A DNA stretch of 64,000 nt from Ilyomonas sp965199845 (GCA_965199845.1 CBDATZ010000058.1:62001-126000); one strand, 5' to 3'; shown: positions 46,356 to 55,180, counted from the first letter of the stretch. Numbers and translations: made by a program. Notes: generated from the letters alone by a model not told the origin.

Positions 46356-48103
46356 GTTTGTGAAAAAACTCATTGTTATTCAAATATACACATGCTGTGA
46401 ATAGCCTGCAACGGCGTATAATTATTGCTCTGGATAAGCATGCAATTCATACAGGGAGCGCAACGCCATCAAACCTACTTCTCTATGCTGGACGACCAGG
46501 TAGCGGCAGATAATCCTGTTCGTCTTATAGATGCTTTTGTAGAAAAGATAGACCTGCAAAAGATCGGGTTTTCCGGTGCGACACTCAAAAGTGAAGGACG
46601 CCCGCCCTATGCTCCATCTGTGCTCTTGAAATTATATCTCTATGGTTATCTCAACAAGATTCGTAGCAGCCGCAAATTAGAGAAAGAATGTCTTCGCAAT
46701 ATCGAACTCCGTTGGTTATTGCATCACCTGCAGCCTAACTATCATACCATTGCTGATTTTCGTAAGCTCCATAGCCATTCATTGCAGGCATTGTTCAAAC
46801 TGTATGTGCAGTTTCTTAATGATGCCGGCTTGCCGGGTAAAACAACTATAGGTATCGATGGCAGCAAGTTCAAAGCTGTCAACAGTAAGAAAAATAACTT
46901 CAATCAAAAGAAGATAGACAAATACCGCAACTTTATAGAAGAGAAAACACAGAAGTACCTTTCAGATCTGGATGAGATGGATAAAGAAGAATCGGCATCA
47001 CAGGATAAAGAGTCTCTTATGATCAAAAGAGAGAAAATAGCCGAAGGACTTGCAAAACTCAAAGAACGGAGTTTGAAATACGACCGACTTCAGCAGCGAT
47101 TAGACCATACTGATGATAAACAGATCAGTACCACCGATCCTGACAGCCGCAGCATTATCATTGTCAAATCAATCGTTGAAGTGGCTTACAACACACAGAA
47201 TGCAGTGGATGATAAACATAACCTCATCGTACATACCGAAGCCACCAATATCAATGACGGTAAAGCATTGCACAGGGCAGCCGGGCAGGCGAAGGAAAAT
47301 CTGAAGCTCAAAAAAGAAGATTCTCTTAGAATACTAGCAGATAAAGGCTACCATACAGGAGCCGAGTTACAGCGATGCCAGGATGATAATATGGAAACGC
47401 ATGTGGCTTATAAAGAACAGCCTTCTGTCAAACATATTGCCGGTGAATTTTTAGCTGAGAATTTTCAATATCAGCAAGAGACAGACACCTATCTATGCCC
47501 TGCTGGTGCTACCCTTACTACTTTAGGAACCTGGTATAACAAAAAGGGAGACACACAAGAAACAAGCTTCCGTTTTAAAACATATCGGACTGAAGCGTGT
47601 AAAACCTGTTCTCTAAAACATCAATGCACTAAACTTCCCAAACGGATCATTCAGCGTAGTGAATACCAGGATGCTGTAAGCCGCAATGACAACTATATCA
47701 AAAAGAGTCCGCATTACTATAAAAAGAGACAAGCCATATGTGAACATCCCTTCGGAAGTATCAAACGCCATTGGGGTTACACATACACCCTACTAAAGGG
47801 ACTACAGAAAGTAAATGGGGAGATGAATCTGATTATGTTTTGCTACAACTTTATGCGCACCAAAAACATCCTGGGCTTTGATAAGATGCTACAGATGATC
47901 GTTGGATGGCAACCTGACTATAACAGGCTATTGCTGTTCATCAAAAAATGGTTATCACAAGCCAGGTTCAGCCCAAACAAGCCTTTGATTTTTTTCAGTT
48001 GTTAAAAAAGAAATTATAGTAAGGTGACTAGATAGGTCTGTAATGAAGCCCTGAAAAGAAAATAATAGCCAAATCAAGATAAATAAAGAGTTTTTTCACA
48101 ATC
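46356..48103 (+). mobile_element. IS1182-family insertion sequence
   Basis: Terminal inverted repeats TTGTGAAAAAACTC (46358-46371) and GAGTTTTTTCACAA (48088-48101) are perfect over 14 bp. One intact transposase gene is inside. It lies just after the GCGCTTAAC box (46343-46351) of an attC-like site and before the next one. Ends are given to within a few bases; no target duplication was confirmed. Confidence 0.85.
46440..48005 (+). CDS. IS1182-family DDE transposase
   Basis: 521 residues from the ATG at 46440 (a TTG five codons earlier is less likely). N-terminal domain: GAQRHQTYFSMLDDQV, DNPVRLIDAFVEKI, GRPPYAPSVLLKLYLYGYLN. Catalytic region: TIGIDGSKFKAVNSKKNNF (first Asp), a long coiled-coil insertion (residues about 165-235), IVEVAYNTQNAVD, LADKGYHTGAELQ (second Asp) and the Cys cluster CKTCSLKHQC. 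The C-terminal part has CEHPFGSIKRHWGY (Glu). Intact and probably active. Confidence 0.93.
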   Translation: MQFIQGAQRHQTYFSMLDDQVAADNPVRLIDAFVEKIDLQKIGFSGATLKSEGRPPYAPSVLLKLYLYGYLNKIRSSRKLEKECLRNIELRWLLHHLQPNYHTIADFRKLHSHSLQALFKLYVQFLNDAGLPGKTTIGIDGSKFKAVNSKKNNFNQKKIDKYRNFIEEKTQKYLSDLDEMDKEESASQDKESLMIKREKIAEGLAKLKERSLKYDRLQQRLDHTDDKQISTTDPDSRSIIIVKSIVEVAYNTQNAVDDKHNLIVHTEATNINDGKALHRAAGQAKENLKLKKEDSLRILADKGYHTGAELQRCQDDNMETHVAYKEQPSVKHIAGEFLAENFQYQQETDTYLCPAGATLTTLGTWYNKKGDTQETSFRFKTYRTEACKTCSLKHQCTKLPKRIIQRSEYQDAVSRNDNYIKKSPHYYKKRQAICEHPFGSIKRHWGYTYTLLKGLQKVNGEMNLIMFCYNFMRTKNILGFDKMLQMIVGWQPDYNRLLLFIKKWLSQARFSPNKPLIFFSC

Positions 48104-48381
48104 TGACGAACAAGTATTGCCGATGGTGGGGGAATTGAAAAACCTCCAGCCCGGGCAACCGAAGCCCAATTGAAAATATTTTGATGAAGATAATAGCTAA
48201 AAGCCAAATAGCAAACGTCCAGCCGGAGCCGAAGACAAATAGCGATATGCTGCCGATTGCTACAACGTCCTTTAGGTTTGCATTCATTAATTGAACATAA
48301 AATACTTACTATTATCACAACTTTCTTTTTTTGCTACTTTTTTTCTTTACAATTCACATTTATTTGTTGATAAACCTAACC

Positions 48382-48449
48382 ACCGGCAGTAGCGCATTAT
48401 CACAACGTCAGGGTTAATGACCCAGGGCTGGATACAATCCACTGCCGGT
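48382..48449 (+). ncRNA. Candidate bridge RNA in the IS110 left end
   Basis: ACCGGCAGT (48382-48390) pairs perfectly with ACTGCCGGT (48441-48449) around a 50-base loop that itself has GGGTTAATGACCC. The hairpin lies 110 bp before the transposase ATG, as in the decayed copy (36302-36369), where the stem bases differ but the position and size are the same. Downstream, CCCATTATTAAGGACTAAGA is also partly conserved (CCCATTAATAAGATCTTGA). IS110 bridge RNAs lie in this region; the exact RNA ends are unknown. Confidence 0.55.
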
Positions 48450-48559
48450 TTTTCCCCTTAGTGTCTCTATAGCAATTAGGGCTTCTATACCCATTATTAA
48501 GGACTAAGACGATGGGGCAAAAAAAGGTCAGGCTTATACTCAAATGTAAAAACAAAATT

Positions 48560-49582
48560 ATGCTCTCAGAAAGAAAAAATTATCTCGGTATTGATGTCTC
48601 TAAACTTTGGTTTGATGTCTCTTTAATCGCAGTGGTCCAACACGCTAAACAACCTGTAATTACAGAGCGCTTTGACAATACACCACAGGGCATGAAAGGC
48701 TTTAAAAAATGGCTTAAGCTGCAACTTGTTTCTTATGATGAAAACAGCTTGTTAGTTATAGAAAACACAGGGGTATATCACCGCCTTATCTGGAGCTTTT
48801 GCAGCACTCACAACCTACAACTGCATATCGGTAATGCAGCACATATTAAATGGAGCCTGGGTATTACCCGCGGCAAGAATGATGTAGTTGACTCAAAGCG
48901 TCTTTGCATGTACTGCCTAAAGCAGGCAGATGAACTGAAAGCTACACCAGCACTGGATCCTGTGTTTATGATGCTTAAAGACCTTATGAGCAGTCGCAGT
49001 CGCCTGTTAACCCAACTGCACAGCACTAAAAACTATCTTAACGAGGTAAAATGTACTGATGATAAAGTGCTGCTGACTATGCTAAATAAAGCACATTATG
49101 CCGCTATAGAAGGTATCAAAAAAAGCATTGAACAAATAGAAGCAATGATTGAAAAAATCATACAACAAAACCAGGCTATTTACACCAATTATAATCTAAT
49201 AAAAACCGTACCGGGTATCGGACATCTTACAGCGATATATATCATCTGCTGCACCAATAATTTTGCTTCAAGACCAAGTGGTAAACAACTGGGCAGTTAT
49301 GCAGGCGTAGTACCTTTTGGCAACAGCAGCGGCACCAGCATTAAAGGCAAAAATAAAGTACACAAAATGGCAAACAAAGAACTCAAAAAAATGTTACATC
49401 TCTGCGCACTTGTCGCCATCAAATACTCACCCGAATTCAAACAATATTTCCACCGTAAAAAGGCAGAAGGTAAAAATGGAATGCTGGTACTAAACGCAAT
49501 CAGAAATAAGCTCCTACTAAGAGTAGTAGCAGTAGTGAATAAACAACAACCCTATGTTAATAACGTATCGGAAGCAGCATAA
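48560..49582 (+). CDS. IS110-family transposase (DEDD)
   Basis: 340 residues from the ATG at 48560; the earlier ATG at 48512 would add 16 basic residues and lies in noncoding left-end sequence shared with the other copy. RuvC-like domain: YLGIDVSKLWFDVSL (first Asp), VIENTGVYHRLIWSF (Glu), GKNDVVDSKRLCMYC (Asp pair). C-terminal Transposase_20 domain: KTVPGIGHLTAIYIICC, GSYAGVVPFGNSSGTS and KKMLHLCALVAIKYS with the family's conserved Ser region. Intact. It uses an RNA guide encoded in the element, as known for the family. Confidence 0.93.
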   Translation: MLSERKNYLGIDVSKLWFDVSLIAVVQHAKQPVITERFDNTPQGMKGFKKWLKLQLVSYDENSLLVIENTGVYHRLIWSFCSTHNLQLHIGNAAHIKWSLGITRGKNDVVDSKRLCMYCLKQADELKATPALDPVFMMLKDLMSSRSRLLTQLHSTKNYLNEVKCTDDKVLLTMLNKAHYAAIEGIKKSIEQIEAMIEKIIQQNQAIYTNYNLIKTVPGIGHLTAIYIICCTNNFASRPSGKQLGSYAGVVPFGNSSGTSIKGKNKVHKMANKELKKMLHLCALVAIKYSPEFKQYFHRKKAEGKNGMLVLNAIRNKLLLRVVAVVNKQQPYVNNVSEAA

Positions 49583-49673
49583 AAATAGCCTAAAAATAGT
49601 TTTGTTTTTTCCATAGCAATCCAGCCCCACTATTGGCAATACTCTTGTTGCCTGTAGCCCTTCTTTATACAAA

Positions 49674-49946
49674 CTAAATTATTCTTGTTTTATAAGTCTC
49701 GAGTTCTTCTCGAGAAAGTTCGTCTGGAAGTACAAGGCGGTAATGCTTTTCCGAAGTAATTACAATGCCTCCTTCCGTCAATTCGAATTCAAACAAAGCT
49801 ATTGCTCCATTGGTCATAAACTGTGCTGCAATGGGTTTGCATATAAGACTTGGAAATTTTGAAGACCCGAGTGCAAAGTCTTGTTCAATTTGAACAACTC
49901 CTAATCTGTCTGAACCACCTTTAGCTTGCACTGGTATTATGTAGTG
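49674..49946 (-). pseudogene. Split restriction-type gene, C-terminal part
   Basis: This is the 3' part of the gene whose 5' part is at 60608-61132. From the TSD the minus strand reads HYIIPVQAKGGSDRLGVVQI, EQDFALGSSKF, LICKPIAAQFM and LFEFELTEGGIVITSEKH to a stop at 49674. Joining the halves after removing 49947-60607 plus one GTG copy gives one frame, ..DKRGVHYIIPVQ.., of about 264 residues. The stop is 20 bp from the cassette box GTTGCCT. The partner methyltransferase is at 61147-62478. Confidence 0.85.
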
Positions 49947-49981
49947 TGAGGTGTGTCGATTTTGCCGGACAGAGAAGTTGC

Positions 49982-50815
49982 TTAGGTTTTGTAAAAATAG
50001 TAGTTTTTTTCAAAGTCATTGGGGCATTGATAACCGAGAGATGAGTGCCTTCGTTTTGTGTTGTAATACATCTCTATGTACTCAAAGATTTCTGTGTGGG
50101 CATCCTGCAGATCGTCGAAAGCACCATCCTGCAACAGTTCTGTTTTGAAACGGCTGAAGCAGGACTCCATAAAGGCATTATCGTAGGGGTTATCTGACCG
50201 GCTCATGCTCTGCAACATCTGCCCCGATGCAATCAGTTCCCGGAACCCGTTGCCTGCATACTGACCGCCGCGATCAGTATGAACCATCAATCCTTTTGCA
50301 TCGCTGCGGCGGCTCATCAGTGCTTTTTTGAAAGCTGTTACCACCAGCGCTTCTTTCATGTGACTGTCTAACTGCCAGCCGGTAATTCTGCGGGAATACA
50401 AATCCATCCAGACTGCCAGGTAAAGAAAGCCGCCACCTGCCAGCGGGATATAAGTGATGTCTCCCACCCAGACTTCACCGGGCTTTTGCGGCGCCTCTCT
50501 TTCCAAAAGCAGGTTGGGGCTAATGGGGTAAGGATGACGGCTGTCAGTTGTACGGGGCACAAAGCTGCGGGGCTGGATCGCTTTCAAGCCGTGCTCTGTC
50601 AGCACTTTACGAACTTTGTACCGGCTTGTCTTTACCTCTGCTGCTTTCAGTTCCGCCACTATCCTGCGCGCACCATAGCGCCTGCGGTGCTCCTGAAAAA
50701 TATCAACAATATGCTCTTCCATTTCTTTTTTCTTTTGGTCAGCAAGGCGGCTTCTTTTCTGCTGCTTCCAGTCGTAGTAAGCGCTGCGGCTTACCTGAAG
50801 CACCCGGCATAGCAT
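49982..50815 (-). CDS. IS3-family transposase orfB (copy 1)
   Basis: 277 residues as an ORF from ATG, but the real product is probably an OrfAB fusion made by -1 frameshifting at the A7 run (TTTTTTT at 50896-50902 on the plus strand); in the shifted frame KKSLAHFQPSDLRERY leads straight into this ORF. The HTH_21 region has SRSAYYDWKQQKRSRLADQK and RRRYGARRI. The rve core has VWVGDITYIP (Asp), VHTDRGGQYAG (Asp) and AFMESCFSRFKTEL (Glu) and ends YYNTKRRHSSLGYQCP. Intact. Confidence 0.92.
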   Translation of the reverse strand: MLCRVLQVSRSAYYDWKQQKRSRLADQKKKEMEEHIVDIFQEHRRRYGARRIVAELKAAEVKTSRYKVRKVLTEHGLKAIQPRSFVPRTTDSRHPYPISPNLLLEREAPQKPGEVWVGDITYIPLAGGGFLYLAVWMDLYSRRITGWQLDSHMKEALVVTAFKKALMSRRSDAKGLMVHTDRGGQYAGNGFRELIASGQMLQSMSRSDNPYDNAFMESCFSRFKTELLQDGAFDDLQDAHTEIFEYIEMYYNTKRRHSSLGYQCPNDFEKNYYFYKT

Positions 50816-50865
50816 CTGTGCCTTGTATTGCCCCGCTTGTGTCTCAATAAACCGGTAGCGCTCCC

Positions 50866-51177
50866 TCAGGTCTGACGGCTGAAAATGAGCAAGGCTTTTT
50901 TTAAAATATCACGCTCCTGCTCCAACTCTTTGATCCGTTTGAGTAAGGAAAGTTGATCTTCACCCGCAGCAGGGCTGTTCTCCTTACCAACTGTATTTGG
51001 CTGTCCCTGGCTGCTGTTGTGACTGCGGCTTCTCCACCGGTAGATAATGTTCTCACCAATGCCTAAGCTGCGGGCAACCTCGCTCACCGGGCGACCGTTG
51101 CTGATCATTTGTAACACCTCTTCCTTAAACGAAGCATCGTACTTGCGGCGCTTGATACCGCTGCTGTTCTCTTTCAT
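50866..51177 (-). CDS. IS3-family transposase orfA (copy 1)
   Basis: 103 residues: helix-turn-helix of the HTH_8/Tnp_1 type (KYDASFKEEVLQMI, PVSEVARSLGIGENIIYRWR) and a C-terminal leucine zipper (LSLLKRIKELEQERDILKKA). It binds the inverted repeats. The stop lies just after the A7 slip site that lets ribosomes continue into orfB. Confidence 0.92.
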   Translation of the reverse strand: MKENSSGIKRRKYDASFKEEVLQMISNGRPVSEVARSLGIGENIIYRWRSRSHNSSQGQPNTVGKENSPAAGEDQLSLLKRIKELEQERDILKKALLIFSRQT

Positions 51178-51383
51178 TCCTGTTGCTAATTTATAGCAAC
51201 TTTACTGTCCGGTTTTATTAGACCATCTCAATGATCCGGCACTCATTGAGCAGTAAGAGGATTGATTTTAAATGGTCCGTTATAAAGCAATAAGGGAATC
51301 AATAGGTTTTTGAATTTGAAACATACAGTGTATCTGCCTTCTATTCCGTTAAGAGAATTTTGATAAATTACATTACACTTTTA

Positions 51384-51470
51384 TAACTTTGTATTTCTTC
51401 GTTCGGTTTAATTACCGGCGTTGATAAAGAATATCACCGCCCTTTCTTTTTAGTTAGGGCTCTTTTTTTT
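51384..51470 (+). ncRNA. Possible first small-RNA unit: promoter box and terminator
   Basis: A perfect TAACTTTG box (51384-51391) is followed 48 bp later by GCCCT (51439-51443), AGGGC (51456-51460) and T8. This resembles the units of the array that begins at 51833, but it is separated from them by 360 bp. Confidence 0.45.
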
Positions 51471-51644
51471 AAAAGAACCAGTCAAGTACATCAACTACAA
51501 TTCCAAAATGGCTTTTAAAATTATAATGCGGCTGCTCAAATGTAATTGAGTGCTTCTTTATTCGCCTCTCTATTGCAGCACCGGCAAACAAGCTGGTTAT
51601 AACCAGAAGAAAAAGTGCACATAGCAGCGAATTAAATCGTCTCA
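51469..51644 (-). pseudogene. Possible small membrane protein, frameshifted
   Basis: From an ATG at 51642-51644 the minus strand reads MRRFNSLLCALFLLV and then a stop. The next frame would continue with a hydrophobic segment (ITSLFAGAAIERRI) and a 30-residue tail (KKHSITFEQPHYNFKSHFGI then VVDVLDWFF) to a stop at 51469. A one-base deletion near 51600 explains this. Family unknown; it may be chance. Confidence 0.3.
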
Positions 51645-51779
51645 TTAGTCTCAGTTAAGAAAGTAAAAATAGCTGCCGTATTAGGGTCAATTGCTAATCT
51701 GCATAAATAATATTGTCAATAGTAGTCATTCACAAATTTTACAAGCTCTTTTACGACAAACTTTTTTAATGGTATCTAT

Positions 51780-53000
51780 AAAGTATTATTATATTTATTC
51801 TCTGGTTAGAGAATAGATTTTACAAGCGTACCTCCCTGCTTTTAAGTGGGGACTTTTTTATTTTATATAATCCCGGTACGATATTATAAGGGTGTACGAC
51901 TGTTATATATTATTAGTTTTAAGAATCAAGCCTCTCTTTTCTAAGAGGGGCTTTTCTAATGTTGGAAAAGGTTCGGAAAGTTTCGTAGCTTTATTATGTA
52001 ATTAATAATCATAAGTTGAAGAATCACGTCCTTCCTATTCAGGAGGGACTTTTTTTCTGCAATTTATAATGTGTTATTATATCTTTAAGCTGTTTTTCAT
52101 AAAAACAGTAGTTTAACTATTCGTCCCTGCTTTTTGGTGGGGACTTTTTTTAAGCCTTATTTAATCATAAGTACAATTCATTATTAATAGGTTTACAGAC
52201 GTTAAAACGATAAGTGCTTCGTCCCTGCTATTCAGTGGGGACTATTTTAAATTATTGAATAGAAATTCTTCCAAAGTTTGGTTTCTATTTTTTATTCATA
52301 TTAGTTTTAATTTTCCGTCCTTCCTTTCCATAAAGGACTTTTCTTTAAGCGTTATTTAATCACTACTACAATTCAGTCTTTATAGCTTTACAAATGTTGA
52401 TAGGGTAAATGTTGCGTGCTTGCAGTTTAGTAGTGACCTATTTTGAGGCATTGAAAAACTGTATTGTTACAATATTAAAGTTTTTATTTTTTGGTTATTT
52501 ATACGTCCCTTCTTTTCAGGAGGGACTTTTGATTTTGTATAATCCCGGTACGATATTATAAGGACAAAGGTTGTTTTATATTATTAGTCAATTCTACGGT
52601 CCCTCTTTTCTAAGAGGGACTTTTTTTTGGATTCAATGTAATCATATCTTTGCTCAGTTTTAATTTTTTATATTTTTTTTGTCACTCGTCCTTCCTTTTC
52701 AGGAGGGACTTTTTATTGCTGTACAATTCGATAGCTTTATCTTTGCGATGTTAGATAATTTTATTATATTTTGGTTCGTCCTTCCTATTCAGGAGGGACT
52801 TTTTTGTTTTACACACCATTTATTTAAGTTTGTATTGTAGGCCATCATAAGATGGTTTTGATTAAATCACAAGCACGCCCTGTCTTTTTGGATGGGGCTT
52901 TCTTATTTTATCAATCGTTTATTATTTTTGCATCAAGCCTTCGAAAGATGGTCTTAAATAACACAATTACGCCCCGTCCTTCTGGATAGGGCTTTTCATT
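51780..53000 (+). ncRNA. Tandem array of 13 terminator-like hairpin units, candidate small RNAs
   Basis: Hairpins start at 51833, 51930, 52028, 52123, 52221, 52317, 52415, 52505, 52599, 52688, 52778, 52877 and 52971, spaced 89-99 bp. A typical unit is GTCCTTCC-TATTCA-GGAGGGAC followed by T6; stem bases change in a paired way (GCCTCTC/GAGGGGC, GTCCCTC/GAGGGAC). The unit at 52415 is degenerate. Between hairpins lies AT-rich DNA; units at 52688, 52778, 52877 and 52971 have perfect TAnnTTTG boxes 33-45 bp upstream (52645, 52738, 52825, 52923), and others have near matches. The poly-T side fixes transcription on the plus strand. Transcripts would be about 50-70 nt each. No coding frame covers the array. 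Confidence 0.6.
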
Positions 53001-53390
53001 TCTTCCGGAATATTATGATCATACCCCCCGTGATAATCAATAAGCCTCTAATGGTTATTGACAGCGTTGGCAGAGTATGAAATGAAATAAAGTTGCTAAT
53101 TTGCCAAACAATAAACAAGCGCGTAATATAAATACCTATCAATTCTCCAAATTCAACGCCGGCTAAGTTTACACAAAAGCCATAGCTAAAAGCAAGTAAA
53201 GCGCCTACAATTAGTACAGGATTCGGGCAGTTCCAGTATATTCATAAATACATTTCTAATAAGTGTATCACCTGATACTTCTGATAACGTTGCTACAAGT
53301 ACAATAATAAAAGGATGAATTTGTTGAATGGTTTTTAGCAGAGCTGTGAAGATAGTATCAAAAAAATAATCAAATTTTAAAATGAATCAT
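52996..53390 (-). pseudogene. Decayed small membrane permease (four helices)
   Basis: The minus strand reads FTALLKTIQQIHPFIIVLVA and SEVSGDTLIRNVFMN. After a frameshift it continues NPVLIVGALLAFSYGFCVNL, IGIYITRLFIVWQISNFISF and TIRGLLIITGGMIIIF to a stop at 52996. The four-helix pattern resembles small DMT/EamA-like hypothetical membrane proteins. The frame is broken at about 53230 and no start codon is clear. Confidence 0.55.
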
Positions 53391-53559
53391 TAACCTTAAT
53401 TATGCCCTGAAAGAGAATTAGAATGGTTTCTCATTTTTCTCTCTAACACATCACAGGCAAACATGGACAATATAAGTAGGATTATGAAATAGATTACGAA
53501 CACTGTAAAGTGCTTCATTGATTGCGGCTATTTGGTTTATACTAAGTAGGTACAACGCC
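53391..53559. other. Short gap with no identified feature
   Basis: AT-rich, no gene or hairpin recognised. Confidence 0.4.
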
Positions 53560-53850
53560 TTATATAACTGTAAACTCCGGTCCGTTATTCACCCTGATAT
53601 TTGTTGGTTTACCACGTTCAGCAATAACTTTATCGAGAACTCTGGTTACTCTTTTACGCGGTAGTGATGTGTCTGTTTCTATAGCCAGCACCTCTTGTGC
53701 AGTCATCAATGATATTGAGTGTTCTGAATCTTCTTCCGCTGACCATACTATCACTCATGAAATCCATGCTCCAGGTTTGATTACTGGCTGTTTGCCTTAC
53801 AGCTTTGAATCGCTAAAGCTGTTCTTAGACGAAAATCCTGGTTAAATTAA
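53560..53850 (-). pseudogene. Remnant of an IS3-family (IS407-like) orfB
   Basis: The minus strand has DFMSDSMVSGRRFRTLNIID in one frame and then ETDTSLPRKRVTRVLDKVIA with VNNGPEF in another. These match DFMSDSLVDGRKFRLLNVID and EVDTSLPALRVIRVLDTLI in the better-preserved orfB at 55229-55906. It is a short internal piece of the rve core without ends. Confidence 0.8.
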
Positions 53851-54193
53851 CATTTATCAAAAGCCTTTCATTCGCAAGCCATCAAAGAAAGGCAAGCAAA
53901 AGCCGGCAAAGTAGTGCAGATGTATCATTCGTCAAACCATAAACGTGTACAGCCATGAAACGCAATGACAATGCTTTACAGCTACGGTTTGCCAGTTCAG
54001 ACTTAGACATATCAAAAGGATAGGTACAGCAGAAGTTAATCGAACTGCAGGCACAAAAGCCGGATAGAAGAAGACTGCAAACGGCTTCATCCCCAGCATA
54101 CTAAGCTATTCATACATTTTGAGCAAGAGTGCTTACAAAAGCAAATTGAGTTGTTGAACTGGATTCTATCAGGCTCCGGGTATAAGAAAAAAT
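53851..54193. other. Unassigned stretch with a possible 3' gene end
   Basis: A plus-strand frame ends at 54195 (about 54120-54195) reading HFEQECLQKQIELLNWILSG, then GYKKK and a stop. It looks like a protein C-terminus but has no recognisable upstream part. No other feature is supported. Confidence 0.3.
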
Positions 54194-54396
54194 GAAGACA
54201 AGGGTTGAGCAGGTCTGAACGTGGTATTGGATTCCGAAACGAGCATATCTAATTCTCTTCCTCTTGTCTTCAAAATTTTTAGATGCAAGTTGCTTATCTG
54301 ATTGCAATAGTACAAAGTGAAAACAAACGAACGAAATAAAATTTAGAGCATAAAAAAGGGCCGGTATAGAAATACCTGGGCCCGGAATCCAATATC
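54194..54396. repeat. Structured repeat unit A
   Basis: Contains the pair TATTGGATTCCG (54225-54236) and its exact complement CGGAATCCAATA (54383-54394), 146 bp apart. The first member lies in a hairpin GAAGACAAG/CTTGTCTTC (54194-54271) followed by AAAATTTTT. The second follows a hairpin GGGCCGGTAT-AGAA-ATACC.GGGCCC (54358-54383). A diverged second copy is at 54565-54764. Possibly a MITE or a structured RNA; the minus-strand ORFs here are not coding. Confidence 0.65.
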
Positions 54397-54564
54397 GCGC
54401 TCTTAGACGCAATCGGAGTGCCACAGGCGAACAGGTTTGAAATCAAAACGTTAAAACAACGAACTGGTATGAACCAGTTTCAAAAGGGGAAGATTAGGTT
54501 TAAATCGGTATTTTTTTATGCAGGAACAACGAATGCTGATTTTATACCGGGGATAGTAAAAATT

Positions 54565-54764
54565 GGAGACAAGGTGTGCAATTAGTATTGGATTCCGAAA
54601 CGGGTGTAAAAATTCTTCCAGCCTTGCCTCCAAAATGTTTTGATGACAAGCAAACGATAGTTAACCACAATGTTACACTTTGTTGAAAAAGCTTCCGATG
54701 AAGAAAAGATTAAAATAAAATTAAAGGGCAGGTATAGAAATACCCCGGCCCGAAATCCAATATC
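54565..54764. repeat. Structured repeat unit B
   Basis: Same order as unit A, offset by 361-371 bp: GGAGACAAGG/CCTTGCCTCC (54565-54631), TATTGGATTCCG (54586-54597), GGGC.GGTAT-AGAA-ATACC..GCCC (54726-54750) and CGAAATCCAATA (54751-54762). Stems are kept although the bases differ in places. The KilA-N gene starts 130 bp downstream. Confidence 0.65.
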
Positions 54765-54894
54765 AATGGTATAGCCGCAATCTGAGAAACAGATGTAAGC
54801 GGCTAAAACCACTTCATTAGCAACGTGAACAAAAAGTAATCCCAAATTGAAAGCAGAGTTTCATAACAGTAATTCTATACAAAACAATCAGCCA

Positions 54895-55180
54895 ATGCTT
54901 TACCAGTACGGCGAAGCACAAATAACGTTTTCGCACTGCAGCAATAGCGGTTTGATGGTCAATGCTACCGAAATATCAAAAACGTTTGGGAAATGTCTTA
55001 TCGACTGGTTGGATTACCGTCAACGGAACCATTTATAACAGAATTGAAAGCTGTGAGAAAATCACACAGGTCGGTTCTAATCCAAACGGAGAATGGAGTA
55101 GGAACCTGGATGCACGAAGATGCAGCTTTAGAGTTTGCCAGATGGCATTCTCCTGCCTTCGCTATCTGGTGCAACGACAG
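54895..55180 (+). pseudogene. Broken KilA-N domain gene
   Basis: Reading starts at the ATG 54895 (MLYQYGEAQITFSHCSNSGL, MVNATEISKTFGK), shifts frame near 54990, and continues in the next frame as STEPFITELKAVRKSHRSVL, then GVGTWMHEDAALEFARWHSP and AFAIWCND. This is the KilA-N DNA-binding domain of phage-type antirepressors in Bacteroidota. It is frameshifted and cut at 55180 by the IS3-type element whose end TGTAAGC starts at 55181, so the C-terminal domain is lost. Confidence 0.8.

Larger units (their letters stand above)
48285..49632 (+). mobile_element. IS110-family element, intact copy, inside an attC-like site
   Basis: Carries a left noncoding end with a hairpin, one DEDD transposase gene, and a short right end. 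Ends are inferred from alignment with the decayed copy at 36180-37420: the shared left sequence begins TTTAGGTTTGC and the shared right sequence ends before TTGGCAATACTC. IS110 elements leave no inverted repeats, so the limits are approximate (about 20-30 bp). Confidence 0.75.
48104..49653 (-). other. attC-like site 9, interrupted by IS110
   Basis: The left part begins TGACGAAC, then the arm AAGTATTGCC (from 48110). The variable part follows with CCAGCCCGGGCAACCGAAGC and AAAAGCCAAATAGCAAACG. The right part after the IS110 element is TTGGCAATACTCTT and box GTTGCCT (49647-49653). GGCAATACT pairs with AGTATTGCC, so both halves belong to one site. Confidence 0.6.
49947..51230 (-). mobile_element. 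IS3-family insertion sequence, copy 1
   Basis: 1,284 bp, apparently identical to 59324-60607. Ends TGAGGTGTGTCGATTTTGCC and, on the other strand, TGAGATGGTCTAATAAAACC, both continuing to CGGACAG, form imperfect inverted repeats. It contains orfA and orfB overlapping by frameshift. Confidence 0.92.

Noticed and set aside
51780..53000. CRISPR array
   Set aside because: The hairpins repeat at about 95 bp but differ in sequence, have T-tails, and the intervals are AT-rich rather than fixed-length spacers. No cas gene is present.
54110..54845. Minus-strand ORFs of 60-104 codons
   Set aside because: They read through the structured repeats and give similar nonsense proteins because the DNA is repeated.
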